Below are positions 53,079-62,509 of a DNA stretch of 64,000 bases, one piece after another (position 1 is the stretch's first letter; every line of letters begins with the position of its first letter). The stretch comes from Natrinema amylolyticum. GTDB taxonomy: Archaea > Halobacteriota > Halobacteria > Halobacteriales > Natrialbaceae. The position numbers and the translations under genes were made by a program. The notes under the pieces were generated by a model. That model was not told where the DNA came from and did no database searches. It saw only the letters and a program-made list of their open reading frames with translations. Location of the stretch: contig NZ_JAIWPJ010000002.1 in the NCBI RefSeq assembly GCF_020515625.1, forward strand, positions 1 through 64,000, read 5' to 3'.

Positions 53079-53105
53079 CCGAGCGCGAGCGCTGCTCGCG
53101 CTCGG
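53079..53105. repeat. twelve-pair GC-rich hairpin
   Basis: CCGAGCGCGAGC at 53079-53090 and GCTCGCGCTCGG at 53094-53105 form a perfect twelve-pair stem with the loop GCT. It lies between the convergent TRAM and YkgJ genes, with no T-run. A role as a barrier between the two transcripts is possible. Confidence 0.6.
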
Positions 53106-53195
53106 TGAAACGGTGCGCTCTGCGCGCCGTACAGTGGCTGTTACTGCCCGTTTTGATCCGATTCGCTACTCGAGCCGCGGCGATTTACCCCTGTC

Positions 53196-53870
53196 TTACT
53201 CCTCGAGCGGCGTCCCGTCGATCCGCTTTGCGCCTTCGGAGTCGTGGACGACGACCTCGCCGGGGCCGGGATCGGCGGGTGCGTACTCGTCCCGGACCGC
53301 GATGGCCTCCTCGAGTTCTCGCACCGCTCGTTCCTTCAGCGCTCGAGCCAACTCCTCGGCGTCGTCGCGCGAGATGTCCCGGCCGAGTCCCTCGCACTCG
53401 TGGGCGCGGACCACGCCCGCCTCGTCGACGGCCTCGCCCATCGGCTGGCTGGTCCCCGCGAGGGCGACGCTGAACGGGTAGGTCCGACAGATCAGCGGGC
53501 GGTCGTCGTGAGCGCTACAGGCTCCCGTACCCGACTCGTCTTCCTCGTAGAAGGTACAGTCGCCACAATCGTCGGTCTGGAGCGCCCACTCGAAGGTCTC
53601 GCCCTCGAGGCCACCCTCCTCCGTCTCCGAGAGCCCGTAGGGCATGGGTCGGGCAACGTCGCGCCAGTCGTAGTCGCCGTCGTGACTCTCGCTCTCCTCG
53701 AGATCGCGCACCTCGTCGGGAAAGACGGTCGCCGTGTGGTCGTCCTCGGCCTCGCCCTTGCAACAGGCGCCACAGCGGGTACACTCGAAGCCGATCGACT
53801 CGATCGCGTCCGCGAGGTCGTCGATCGCGAGTTGTCGGGCCTCCTCGAGTTCGGCTTCGAGCGATTGCAC
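53196..53870 (-). CDS. YkgJ-family cysteine cluster protein
   Basis: This 224-residue protein has a zinc- or iron-sulfur-binding cysteine cluster: FECTRCGACCKGE near residue 30 and later CGDCTFYE, GACSAHDDRPLICRTYPF. These match the YkgJ/CxxCxxCC family (UPF0153), whose function is unknown. The N-terminal helix (1-25) is acidic. It is followed by the MBL gene in the upstream direction, 30 bases apart, so the two may be co-transcribed from the MBL side. Confidence 0.88.
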   Translation of the reverse strand: MQSLEAELEEARQLAIDDLADAIESIGFECTRCGACCKGEAEDDHTATVFPDEVRDLEESESHDGDYDWRDVARPMPYGLSETEEGGLEGETFEWALQTDDCGDCTFYEEDESGTGACSAHDDRPLICRTYPFSVALAGTSQPMGEAVDEAGVVRAHECEGLGRDISRDDAEELARALKERAVRELEEAIAVRDEYAPADPGPGEVVVHDSEGAKRIDGTPLEE

Positions 53871-53900
53871 GCTCGAGGGGAGGGGGTCGATGCGGAAAAG

Positions 53901-54743
53901 TCAGTCGCCCTCGGCCGGCGTCGCGCGCTCGCCGTCCCACGCCGCCCGCCCCTCGACGGCGAGTTTCTGGAGGTGGGCACGGACCGTCGCCCGCGCGAGA
54001 TCGCGCACGCCCGTAAGGTCCTTCTTGTAGGCCGATTCGAGGATCTCGTCGAGCGTTTCGGCACCGCCGGTGACGGCCTCGAGCACTCGCCGCTCGCGCT
54101 CGGCTCGGTGGGAGAGCAGTCGCTCGAGGGTTTCGCGGGGCGCATCGATCGCGGGGCCGTGGCCCGGATGCAGTGCGGGCGGATCCATCGCCCAGAGGCG
54201 ACGCAGCGTCGTCACGTACGCGCGCATGTCGCCCTCGGGCGCGCCGACGACGACGCTGCCCTCGCGGACGGCACAGTCGCCACACAGGATCGGTCCGTCG
54301 CGGCCGGCCTCGAGTGCCACGTGATCCGGCGCATGGCCCGGCGCGTCGAGAACGCGTGCGCGCTCGTCGCCGAGCGGAATCGCGGTTCCCGGCGCGAACG
54401 TCCGATCCGGCTCGCGCCCCGTCGCGTCGCGAAACCGGCCGGCGCGGCCGTAGCGCGCCCAGACGGTTGCCCCGGTCTCAGTCGCGTAGGCGTCGACCGC
54501 ACCGACGTGATCGGGATGGGTGTGGGTAACGAGGACGTGCTCGATGCTGTGCTCGCGGACCAGCCGATCGAGGTCGTCGGTTCGCGCCGCCGGGTCGACG
54601 AGAATCGCCGGCTCGGTTTCGGACTCGCGATGTCGCCGCTCGTCGGTCCGAGACGACTCCGTCGTCTCCCGGATCAGGTAGGCGTTGGTCTCGCCGGTCG
54701 GCGCGCGCGTTGCGACCGGGACGGACCACCGAGTGACATTCAT
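53901..54743 (-). CDS. MBL-fold hydrolase with C-terminal winged helix
   Basis: This 280-residue metallo-beta-lactamase-fold protein carries THTHPDHVG near residue 72 and later metal residues in DAPGHAPDH and HPGHGPAI. A C-terminal winged-helix-like segment (LDEILESAYKKDLTGVRDLAR) completes it, which is the pattern of LACTB2/glyoxalase II-like proteins. The substrate is unknown; thioester and RNA substrates are both known in the family. The start MNVTRWSV fits a leaderless promoter. Confidence 0.85.
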   Translation of the reverse strand: MNVTRWSVPVATRAPTGETNAYLIRETTESSRTDERRHRESETEPAILVDPAARTDDLDRLVREHSIEHVLVTHTHPDHVGAVDAYATETGATVWARYGRAGRFRDATGREPDRTFAPGTAIPLGDERARVLDAPGHAPDHVALEAGRDGPILCGDCAVREGSVVVGAPEGDMRAYVTTLRRLWAMDPPALHPGHGPAIDAPRETLERLLSHRAERERRVLEAVTGGAETLDEILESAYKKDLTGVRDLARATVRAHLQKLAVEGRAAWDGERATPAEGD

Positions 54744-54849
54744 ATCCTGACAGTGCGACCGAGCGAAAAAAGGCGTATCGACGGACGGCCTGTGCGCGGA
54801 TCTACCCCCGTACCCCCGAGCAGTGAAATCGAGACGGGCGGTGAGACGG

Positions 54850-55131
54850 TCAGTGCTTGAGGAAGTAGACCTGCTTGCGGGCGTCCCGGAAGCTGTATCG
54901 GGAGCCGACGAGGCCGACGTCCTCGAGTCGGTTGAGCGCGTAGCGAACGGTGCGGTCGGGGAGTAGCGACTCCTCGGCCAGTTGGCCCTGCGAGAGCGGC
55001 GAGTCGGTCTCGAGCACTTTCGCGACGAGTTTGGCACTCGGTGGCAGATCGCGGAGTCGGTCACGGTACTCGTCCTCTGACAGGGTTTCCTCGGCGGCGG
55101 CGGCGCGGTCCTCGGCTGTACTCATGCTCAT
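54850..55131 (-). CDS. small winged-helix regulator, MarR/TrmB-like
   Basis: This 93-residue DNA-binding protein has a winged helix over residues 32-90, with SQGQLAEESLLPDRTVRYALNRLEDVGLVG (outline) as helix-turn-helix and wing. It ends KQVYFLKH. In haloarchaea such short MarR- or TrmB-like proteins are common. ATGs at 55131 and 55125 are equally possible starts. Targets are unknown. Confidence 0.82.
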   Translation of the reverse strand: MSMSTAEDRAAAAEETLSEDEYRDRLRDLPPSAKLVAKVLETDSPLSQGQLAEESLLPDRTVRYALNRLEDVGLVGSRYSFRDARKQVYFLKH

Positions 55132-55321
55132 ATCTACGTCAGCGGAACCGCCAATGGTAAAGCTTCCCTATATGTGGATACGAATAATGCAGTTTGTATA
55201 AGGCATATGAATGGGATATTAACACAGATAGGTTTCGGAGCGTGTTCCGCGTCGATCGGCCCGTGAGTCGGGCGAACGGGGAGAACGAACCGATCGACCG
55301 TCGTCGTCGGACTCCAGTATC

Positions 55322-55328
55322 GTTTTAT
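55322..55328 (+). promoter_or_regulatory. TATA box of the methyltransferase gene
   Basis: GTTTTAT is centred about 30 bases before the GTG start at 55356, so the transcript would begin at or next to the start codon. This supports the GTG over longer upstream reading frames. Confidence 0.5.
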
Positions 55329-55355
55329 CCCATCGCAACAGTAGATTCGCCCAGT

Positions 55356-56063
55356 GTGAAAGGACAGGAGTGGTACCAAGCCGACGACATCGCCGAGGAA
55401 TACGACGACAAGCGGTTCTCCCAGGGCGGCCAGCTGATCGACCGCCGCGAGAAGGAGGCTGTCCTCGAGGCCATCATGCCCGTCGAGGACCGGAAGGTCC
55501 TCGAGATCGCCTGTGGTACCGGGCGGTTTACCGTCATGCTGGCCCATCAGGGGGCCGACGTCGTCGGACTCGATATCTCGGCAGCGATGTTACAGCAGGG
55601 ACGCCGGAAGGCCAAAGACGCCGACCTCGCGGGAACGCTCGAATTCCTCCGCGGTGACGCGGGGCGGCTGCCGTTTCCGGACGATCACTTCGATACCGTG
55701 GTCGCGATGCGGTTCTTCCATCTCGCGGACGATCCCGAGGCGTTCTTAGAGGAAATGCGGCGCGTCTCCCGCGATCAGATCGTCTTCGATACGTTCAACC
55801 GGTTTTCGACGCGGAGCGTCTATAACTGGGCGCTTCCGATGGGATCGCGGCTCTACTCGAAGAGTGAGGTCGCCGTCCTCCTCGCGAAGACCGATCTCAC
55901 TCTCGTCGACGTCGAGGACGATTTCCTCCTTCCCTACGGACTGTATCGGTCGATCCCCAACGGGCTCGCGTCGCCGCTTCGCGCACTCGACAAGGCGGTC
56001 GGCGAACTCCCGGTCACCGACCACTTCGCGTCGGTGTCGTACTGGAACGCGCACGTTCGTTGA
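55356..56063 (+). CDS. SAM-dependent methyltransferase
   Basis: This 235-residue class I methyltransferase has the SAM motif VLEIACGTGRF near residue 48, VVGLDISAAML after it and the FDTVVAMRFFHLAD catalytic-side strand. The C-terminal third has a cap region of unknown specificity. A GTG start at 55356 was chosen because the fold begins at KGQEWYQA and a TATA box is placed for it. It is followed by a glycosyltransferase gene 54 bases later, so both may modify a surface or lipid-linked sugar. Confidence 0.85.
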   Translation: MKGQEWYQADDIAEEYDDKRFSQGGQLIDRREKEAVLEAIMPVEDRKVLEIACGTGRFTVMLAHQGADVVGLDISAAMLQQGRRKAKDADLAGTLEFLRGDAGRLPFPDDHFDTVVAMRFFHLADDPEAFLEEMRRVSRDQIVFDTFNRFSTRSVYNWALPMGSRLYSKSEVAVLLAKTDLTLVDVEDDFLLPYGLYRSIPNGLASPLRALDKAVGELPVTDHFASVSYWNAHVR

Positions 56064-56116
56064 TCGAACCGACCGGAATCCCATCTATTTACTATCAGGA
56101 GCCCCTATCGGGCGGT

Positions 56117-57016
56117 ATGGAGCTCTCGGTAGTCGTCTCGACGCTCAACGACCGGGAGCGGTTGCTGTCGTGTCTCGACGCCCTCGCGGAGCGGACGCCG
56201 TCCTCGGCGGAGATCATCGTCGTCAACGGCCCCTCCTCGGACGGGACGACCGGCGTCGTTCGAGAGCGCGACGACGTCGACGTCCTCGTCGAAATCTCCG
56301 AACGGAACCCCGGCGTCTCCCGCAACGCCGGCTTCGAACTCGCGACGGGGGACGTCGTCGCCTTCCTCGACGGCGAGTACGCGATCGACCACAGCTGGTA
56401 CGGGGCTATCGACGAGTCGATGGCCGACGAAACGGCCGTCGTCACCGGTCCCGTTACCGGCGGTCCCGTCGAGACGGACCCCCGATCCCCGGGACAGGTC
56501 GCCGGACGGACAGTAACGCACTTCCACGGTGACAACGTCGCGTTCGAGCGGTCCGTCCTCGAGGAACTGGACGGCTTCGACGAGTATCTGGAGGAGGCGA
56601 GCGAGCGCGACTGTGCCCACCGCGTGGCCGGACTCGGCCACGAGGTGTCGTGGTCGGCGACGATGGCCGCCCGCTGTGAGGTCGGGACGGACGGCGGTCG
56701 GGCCGATCCCGACTGGGGGGCGACGTACCGATCGCTGTCCTATCGGCTCGTGAAGAATTACGGCCCGCGTCCGTCCGTCCTCGCCCGGACCGTCGGCAGC
56801 GCGCTGCGGGACGGCGCGGGCGGGATTCGTCGACTGGTGTCCGGCGAGGCGACGCCGACCGGCTGGATATCGGACGGAACGGACGTCGTTGCGAACGTCG
56901 GACGGGGACTGTGGGACGGCGTTCGCGCCCTCTATGCCGATCGCTCGAGCCAGCGCAACCCGCACGGGCTCTCGGAGCGCCACGACCGCGCGGTCCGGAT
57001 TTACGACCGGCGCTGA
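56117..57016 (+). CDS. family 2 glycosyltransferase
   Basis: This 299-residue GT2-fold protein opens with LSVVVSTLNDRERLLSCL and has IIVVNGPSSDGT and NPGVSRNAGFELATGD blocks. The usual metal-binding DxD position reads FLDGEYAID, i.e. DGE, which may still bind a metal or may indicate altered activity. It has no membrane segments. It probably acts on surface glycans with the adjacent methyltransferase. The start MELSVV was chosen over an upstream ATG. Confidence 0.85.
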   Translation: MELSVVVSTLNDRERLLSCLDALAERTPSSAEIIVVNGPSSDGTTGVVRERDDVDVLVEISERNPGVSRNAGFELATGDVVAFLDGEYAIDHSWYGAIDESMADETAVVTGPVTGGPVETDPRSPGQVAGRTVTHFHGDNVAFERSVLEELDGFDEYLEEASERDCAHRVAGLGHEVSWSATMAARCEVGTDGGRADPDWGATYRSLSYRLVKNYGPRPSVLARTVGSALRDGAGGIRRLVSGEATPTGWISDGTDVVANVGRGLWDGVRALYADRSSQRNPHGLSERHDRAVRIYDRR

Positions 57017-57162
57017 CCCGCTATCGACTCGGCGTTCGATTTCTCACTCGCTGCGGAACCGGGAGCTCTTCTCTCGAGTCCGCCACCCATTTTCCGTTCG
57101 TACGGTCGGCGAGACCGAGAGCCCATGCTGTTCGACGTCCGCGGTCCTGCGCGCGGTCGTCG

Positions 57163-57618
57163 TCAGACTTCCTCCCAGGGCTTGGTCTCGGCGTCGACGA
57201 ACTCGAACATGTCTCCGAACTCGTCGGGCAACTGCTCCTCGGCGTGAGCCAGCTCTCCGCCGGGGACCCGTTCGCTGACGAGTTCGACGACGGCCTTGAT
57301 CCGGTAGACGGCCTCGGACCGGTCGATATTCGACGGGCGGCCGTACGACGCGTCGAGGTCGAGATCGTCGTAGTTCAGCCGCTCGAGCACGTGGTCGACG
57401 AACGCGTCGTAATCGTACGTCTGGCCGTGATCGGCCTCGAGCAGGTATCGATCGATCTCCATCGGGAGCGGGCTCGCGATGTCCGTCGCCCCGCCTTCCC
57501 CGACGCGCTCGCCGAGCGTCTCGAGGACCGCACGCGTCGTTCTGACGGCCTCGGCCTGTGTCCCGGCCTCGATTCGGTGCTGTACCTCGCCGACGAAATC
57601 GGTGTAGCTCGTACTCAT
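57163..57618 (-). CDS. DUF2267 domain protein
   Basis: This 151-residue acidic, all-helical soluble protein has the DUF2267 pattern, with TRAVLETLGERVGEGGATDIA and LPDEFGDMFEFV. The family occurs in bacteria and archaea, and its function is unknown. It has no membrane segment or cysteine. The gene is transcribed alone. Confidence 0.82.
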   Translation of the reverse strand: MSTSYTDFVGEVQHRIEAGTQAEAVRTTRAVLETLGERVGEGGATDIASPLPMEIDRYLLEADHGQTYDYDAFVDHVLERLNYDDLDLDASYGRPSNIDRSEAVYRIKAVVELVSERVPGGELAHAEEQLPDEFGDMFEFVDAETKPWEEV

Positions 57619-57727
57619 GATTGTTCCGGGATCGGGACTGACGGGAGTGGCCTCAAAAAACGCTATCCGCGGATTCGCAAGGGTCGGCAGTAGTCGTGAC
57701 GCGTCGAGTGCCGCCGCGAGGCGGCCG

Positions 57728-58711
57728 CTACAACCGGTCCGGTGCGAGCGCGTCGATCGTCGTCTCCGCGACCTCGCTCGAGGCCGGTTCCGGAACGACG
57801 ACGATGGGGTGGTCGATCCCCGTTTCGGCGACGAGCGTCCGAAGTCGGTCGCGCGCGTCGTCGGGCGTTCCGGCGACCCCGAGGTCGGCGATCATCTCGT
57901 CAGTGACGGCGCTCGCGGCCGCGCTCTTCTCGCCGTCGCGCCACGCCGCGGCGATCCGGTCGGCCTCGTCCGGGAACTCGGTCGCGACCGCTCGCCGGTA
58001 GCCCTCGCCGCTCCCGACGTAGTAGGCGACGTGTCGCCGCAGCGTCTCGCGGGCCTCGGTCGGCTCCTCGCTGACCGCCGCGGGCACGTAGGGCGCGATC
58101 GTGATCTCGCTCGGGTCTCGGTCGCGTTCTCGCGCGGCCGCCGCGACCTCCTCGAAGGCGTCCTCGAGCCGCGAGAACGGGATGTTGTGCGGGATCCAGC
58201 CGTCACAGAGCCGCCCGACGACGCGGCGATTTGCCGGCCCGAGCCCGGCGTGATAGATCGGTACCGAGCACTCGATCGACGGGAAGTTCGCCGCCTCGAG
58301 CAGTTCGCCGTCGTACTCGACCGGCTCGCCGGTCCCCGCGGTGAGTTCGCGGATCAGTTCGATCGTCTCGTGTGCGCGTCGCACCGGCCGGTCGAACGCC
58401 ATCCCGTGGAGACCCTCGACCGCCGCGGCCGTGCTCGTCCCGAGACCGAGCGTGAACCGTCCGTCGGCGGCGTCCTCGAGCGAGGCCGCCGTCATCGCGA
58501 GGACGGCCGGCGACCGCGAGTAGACGTTCAGTATCGCGGTCCCGATACCGATCTCGTCGGTCCGACAGGCCATCTCGGTGGCCTGGACGACGCCGCTGGC
58601 CCCCCAGAGTTCGCCGACCCAGACGGCGTCGTACCCCTGCCCTTCGGCGCGAACCGCGACGTCCGCGAGGTCCACGTCGCCGAAGGCCGTTACCATGAGT
58701 CCAACGTCCAT
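57728..58711 (-). CDS. LLM-class F420/flavin-dependent oxidoreductase
   Basis: This 327-residue luciferase-like TIM-barrel protein has MDVGLMVTAFGDVDLADVA (N-terminal strand), IGTAILNVYSRSPAVLAMTAASLEDAA in outline and FTLGLGTSTAA. It differs from the LLM enzyme at 6933-7805 in size and sequence. Coenzyme F420 is likely but not certain. A much longer open frame exists upstream because of GC-rich DNA, but the fold begins at 58711. Confidence 0.87.
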   Translation of the reverse strand: MDVGLMVTAFGDVDLADVAVRAEGQGYDAVWVGELWGASGVVQATEMACRTDEIGIGTAILNVYSRSPAVLAMTAASLEDAADGRFTLGLGTSTAAAVEGLHGMAFDRPVRRAHETIELIRELTAGTGEPVEYDGELLEAANFPSIECSVPIYHAGLGPANRRVVGRLCDGWIPHNIPFSRLEDAFEEVAAAARERDRDPSEITIAPYVPAAVSEEPTEARETLRRHVAYYVGSGEGYRRAVATEFPDEADRIAAAWRDGEKSAAASAVTDEMIADLGVAGTPDDARDRLRTLVAETGIDHPIVVVPEPASSEVAETTIDALAPDRL

Positions 58712-58923
58712 GCGCCCCTCGTTGCGCTCCAGCGGCAAAAATCGAATCCCCGTCAGGGTCGCGGCGGCAGTTCTGACTCTCGGCGCTTCCGATCGGATCG
58801 GATCGCCGCCTCGACGGAGATCCGAGGAAGTCGGGCGGCCGCGGAAGAGAAACCTATTCCGGCAGCTCCAGTTCGAGATCGGTCGCAATGAATCTTGAAC
58901 GCGGGACGTCCGCGACCGTCTTC

Positions 58924-60540
58924 CTACGTCTCGCGCCCGTCCAAGACGATCTCGCCGTCGACGAGCGTCATCGCGACGTCGATCTCGTCGATCCGATCCG
59001 ACCGCTCCCACGGCGACGCCTCGAGCACGACCAGATCGCCGCGCTTGCCGGGCTCGAGCGTTCCGAGCCGGTCGTCGTCGAAGCCGGCGTAGGCCGCACC
59101 CCGCGTGTACGCTCGCAGCGCCTCGGTGACCGACAGTCGCTGTGCGTCCGTCGGCGCGGTCACCGCGTGGTGAATCCCCAGTAACGGATCGAGCGGCATA
59201 CAGTCCGAGCCGAAAGCGAGGGGGACGCCCGCCTCGAGCACTCGGCGGAACCGGTTCGTCCGCTCGCGCCGTTCCGGGCCGAGGCGTCGGTCGTAGAGCC
59301 CGCCCTCGTCGGCCCAGCGGTGAAAGTTCGGCTGCATCGAGGCGATGATCCCCGCCGCGGCCATGCGCTCGAGGTGGTCGTCGGTCGCCAGTTCCGCGTG
59401 TTCGATCCGGTGGCGCGACCCGCCCGGGTCGGCGGTCGCCTCGAGAGTCGACAGCGTCTCCTCGATCGCGTCGTCGCCGATGGCGTGGACGCAGACCTGA
59501 TACCCCTCGTCGTCGGCTCGCTCGACGAGATCGGCGAGGTTGGCCGGATCGACGACCCATTGGCCGCGCTCGCCGTCGACGTCGGATGCCCCGTCGCCAC
59601 CGTCGTCGCCGTCGCTGCCATCGCTATCGCCGCCGTCTCCGTCGGCGTCCGCGTACGGTGCCGCCAGTTTCGCCGTTCGACTCCCGATACTCCCGTCCGA
59701 GAAGGACTTGATCGCCCCGGTCTGCACCCGCTCGTCGCCGTCGTTCGTCCCGACGCCGACGTCGCCGAGCGCCTCGAGGTGGTCGCTCCAGTAGTCGATC
59801 CGGACGCGCAGGGGGAGGTCGCCGTCGGCGGCTAGCTCGCGGTAGACCCGCGGGGCGACCGAGCCGCGGACCTTGTCGTGGACGCCGGTGACGCCGCGCT
59901 CGACCGCGTACTCCGTCGCGGCCGCGAGCACTTTGCGCATCTCCTCGCGATCGGCCGTGAGCCGTTTCCGGACCGCTTCGGCGGCGTCCTCGACGGCGAC
60001 GCCGGTCGGCTCGCCGTTCTCGCGCCGCAGATCGCCCTCGGGAAGCTCGTCGGCGAGGCGCTCGAGCGCGACCCCGTTCAGCGAGGCGGTGTGCAAGTCG
60101 ACTCGCATCGCGACGACCGGTCGGTCCTCGCTGACGCGGTCGAGGTCCGCCCGCGTCAGCGGTGTCGATCGGCCGTCGGTCCACTCGCTCTCGTCGTAGC
60201 CGAATCCGAGAATCCACTCGCGGTCGGCGGCCCGCTCGGCCCGCTCGCGTAGCAGTCGGACGCACTCCTCGGGACCGTCGGCGGCCGAGAGGTCCGCGTG
60301 GACGAGGTGTTGGCCCAGTTGCTCCATGTGCGTGTGCGCGTCGACGAATCCCGGCAGGACGACTCGTCCACCGCAGTCGATCACGTCGGTTTCGACGCCG
60401 GCGAGGAACTCGACTTCGGACGTCCGCCCGAGGCGAACGATCTCGCCGTCCCGGATCGCCACCGCCTCGGAGACGGTGTCGGGGTCGGTGAGCGCGTGGA
60501 CCTCCGCGTCGACCAGCAGGCGGTCAGCGGCCGCGGTCAT
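58924..60540 (-). CDS. amidohydrolase, YtcJ type
   Basis: This 538-residue metal-dependent amidohydrolase has the HTHMEQ motif in LPGFVDAHTHMEQLGQ and later CVHAIGDDAIE and IEHAELATD. These match the YtcJ-like subfamily whose natural substrates are unknown (formamides are cleaved by some). A glycine- and aspartate-rich insert lies near residues 310-335. The start MTAAADRL was chosen over an upstream ATG. Confidence 0.87.
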   Translation of the reverse strand: MTAAADRLLVDAEVHALTDPDTVSEAVAIRDGEIVRLGRTSEVEFLAGVETDVIDCGGRVVLPGFVDAHTHMEQLGQHLVHADLSAADGPEECVRLLRERAERAADREWILGFGYDESEWTDGRSTPLTRADLDRVSEDRPVVAMRVDLHTASLNGVALERLADELPEGDLRRENGEPTGVAVEDAAEAVRKRLTADREEMRKVLAAATEYAVERGVTGVHDKVRGSVAPRVYRELAADGDLPLRVRIDYWSDHLEALGDVGVGTNDGDERVQTGAIKSFSDGSIGSRTAKLAAPYADADGDGGDSDGSDGDDGGDGASDVDGERGQWVVDPANLADLVERADDEGYQVCVHAIGDDAIEETLSTLEATADPGGSRHRIEHAELATDDHLERMAAAGIIASMQPNFHRWADEGGLYDRRLGPERRERTNRFRRVLEAGVPLAFGSDCMPLDPLLGIHHAVTAPTDAQRLSVTEALRAYTRGAAYAGFDDDRLGTLEPGKRGDLVVLEASPWERSDRIDEIDVAMTLVDGEIVLDGRET

Positions 60541-60715
60541 GCCAGAGTGGCCGCGGGCGAGTGGCAAAAAACGGTCGGGTCACCGATCCCGTCGCGCGAT
60601 TGCGCGCGCCGTCCGATTCAGTAGGGACCGCCAAACGTCGAAACGAGAGCGTACGGCGGGCCTACGACCGTCTCTCGAGCGCAAGGTTGACTTGTCCGTC
60701 CGTTGACCGGCCCGT

Positions 60716-61105
60716 ATGATCGATCGCGAAGGCCGCGTCATCTTCGGCTCGCTTCTCCTAGTCGTCCTCGCGCTCGCCGGCTCGCTCGTCGCGGATCGCC
60801 AGTTCGGGGTCGCGATTCGGGACCGGCCGCTCCTCGCCTTCCTCCTGTTCGCCGGCGTCGCCGTGGCCTTACCGCAGTTGTACCTCGCGGTCACTGACGA
60901 TGACGCGGACCGATCCCGAAGCAGGATCCGGGTCGCCGCGGTCGCGACGGCGACGTTTGCGATCGCGTTCGCCGCCGACGCGGACGGCGGCCGTCACCTG
61001 CTGATCGCCCTCATCGGGACCGGTTCGATCGTCGCGCTCGTCTGTTACGAAATCCTCCTGGAGTATCGAACGGCGAGCGACGAGTCCGTGACGACGGTCT
61101 CGTGA
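60716..61105 (+). CDS. small membrane protein, four hydrophobic segments
   Basis: This 129-residue protein has hydrophobic segments at about 8-25, 40-58, 70-88 and 95-115, with basic loops. It ends in a polar tail. No family was recognised. It lies about 50 bases before hmgA in the same direction, so it could be co-transcribed with it. Confidence 0.65.
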   Translation: MIDREGRVIFGSLLLVVLALAGSLVADRQFGVAIRDRPLLAFLLFAGVAVALPQLYLAVTDDDADRSRSRIRVAAVATATFAIAFAADADGGRHLLIALIGTGSIVALVCYEILLEYRTASDESVTTVS

Positions 61106-61153
61106 CCGCGGCGATCAGCAACTGTTAGGGCCCACCACCCTCTTGACCCATCC

Positions 61154-62380
61154 ATGACAGACCCCGAGGACCTCGCCGAGCGGGTGCGCGAGGGCGAGCT
61201 TCGCATTCACGAACTCGAGGACCACGCCGACTACGACACCGCGGCCCACGCGCGTCGGCTGCTCATCGAACGGGAGACCGGTGCGGAACTCGAGGCGATC
61301 GGCGACTACGCCTTCCCCGCCGAGCGGGCGGACCCGAACATCGAGAACATGATCGGCGCGGCGCAGGTGCCGATGGGCGTCGTCGGCCCCGTCCCGGTAA
61401 GCGGCGGCGCGGCCGACGGCGAGCACTACCTCCCGCTGGCGACGACCGAGGGCGCGCTGCTGGCGTCGGTCAACCGCGGTCTCGGCGTGCTCCGTTCCGC
61501 GGGCGGCGCGGACGCACGCGTGACGAAAAACGGGATGACTCGAGCGCCGGTCTTCCGGGTCGCGGGCGTCGCCGAGGCCGCCGAGGCCGTCGAGTGGGTC
61601 GAGGACAACTTCGAGGCGCTCAGAGAGGCCGCCGAATCGACGACGAGTCACGGCGAACTGCTCGACATCGAGCCGTACGTGGTCGGCGACTCCGTCTACC
61701 TGCGCTTCGCCTACGACACCAAGGACGCGATGGGGATGAACATGGCCACGATCGCGACCGGCGAGGCCTGCGAACTCGTCGAGAGCGAGACTCCCGCCTC
61801 CCTCGTCGCGCTCTCGGGAAACCTCTGTTCGGACAAGAAACCCGCCGCGATCAACGCCGTCGAAGGTCGGGGTCGCTCCGTGACCGCCGACGTCGTGATC
61901 CCCGGCGAACTCGTCGAGGACCGCCTCCACACCACCGCCGACGCCATCGCAGAGGCCAACACCCGTAAGAACCTGATCGGCAGCGCCAAAGCGGGCAGTC
62001 TGGGATTCAACGCCCACGCCGCCAACGTCGTCGGCGCGGCCTTCCTCGCGACGGGCCAGGACGAGGCCCAGGTCGTGGAAGCGGCGAACACGATCACCAC
62101 GATGGACGCCCGCGAGCGCGAGGACGGTACCACCGACCTCTACGCCAGCGTCTCGCTGGCCTCGCTCGAGGTGGGCACCGTCGGCGGCGGGACGAAGCTC
62201 CCGACGCAATCCGAAGCGCTCGACGTTCTCGGTATTCGGGGCGGCGGCGACCCGCCGGGCTCGAACGCCGACGCGCTCGCCGAGATCATCGCCGTCGGTG
62301 CGCTCGCCGGCGAACTCTCCCTGCTCGGCGCGCTCTCCTCGCGGCACCTCGCGAGCGCACACGAGGATCTGGGCCGGTAG
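61154..62380 (+). CDS. hmgA: HMG-CoA reductase
   Basis: This 408-residue class I 3-hydroxy-3-methylglutaryl-CoA reductase makes mevalonate for archaeal isoprenoid lipids, using NADPH. Conserved blocks are ENMIGAAQVPMGVVGP, TTEGALLASVNRG (catalytic Glu), DAMGMNMAT (Asp) and GSLGFNAHAANV. It is the target of mevinolin (statins) in haloarchaea. Length is full, without the membrane anchor of eukaryotes. Confidence 0.97.
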   Translation: MTDPEDLAERVREGELRIHELEDHADYDTAAHARRLLIERETGAELEAIGDYAFPAERADPNIENMIGAAQVPMGVVGPVPVSGGAADGEHYLPLATTEGALLASVNRGLGVLRSAGGADARVTKNGMTRAPVFRVAGVAEAAEAVEWVEDNFEALREAAESTTSHGELLDIEPYVVGDSVYLRFAYDTKDAMGMNMATIATGEACELVESETPASLVALSGNLCSDKKPAAINAVEGRGRSVTADVVIPGELVEDRLHTTADAIAEANTRKNLIGSAKAGSLGFNAHAANVVGAAFLATGQDEAQVVEAANTITTMDAREREDGTTDLYASVSLASLEVGTVGGGTKLPTQSEALDVLGIRGGGDPPGSNADALAEIIAVGALAGELSLLGALSSRHLASAHEDLGR

Positions 62381-62509
62381 CTCCGTCGATCCCCTCTCTC
62401 GGACCGCTCTCTGCAGTTCGGTTTCTCTCGTCGGACCCCTCGAGCGCCCTCCGAAAGCGGCCGACCGGCGTCTCGGTGGTGAGAATCTGTCCGCCGGAAA
62501 CGCGACCGG

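Noticed and set aside
57728-59560. Six-hundred-residue frame including the LLM enzyme
   Set aside because: The N-terminal 280 residues are Arg-rich shadow of the amidohydrolase gene; the real start is near 58711.
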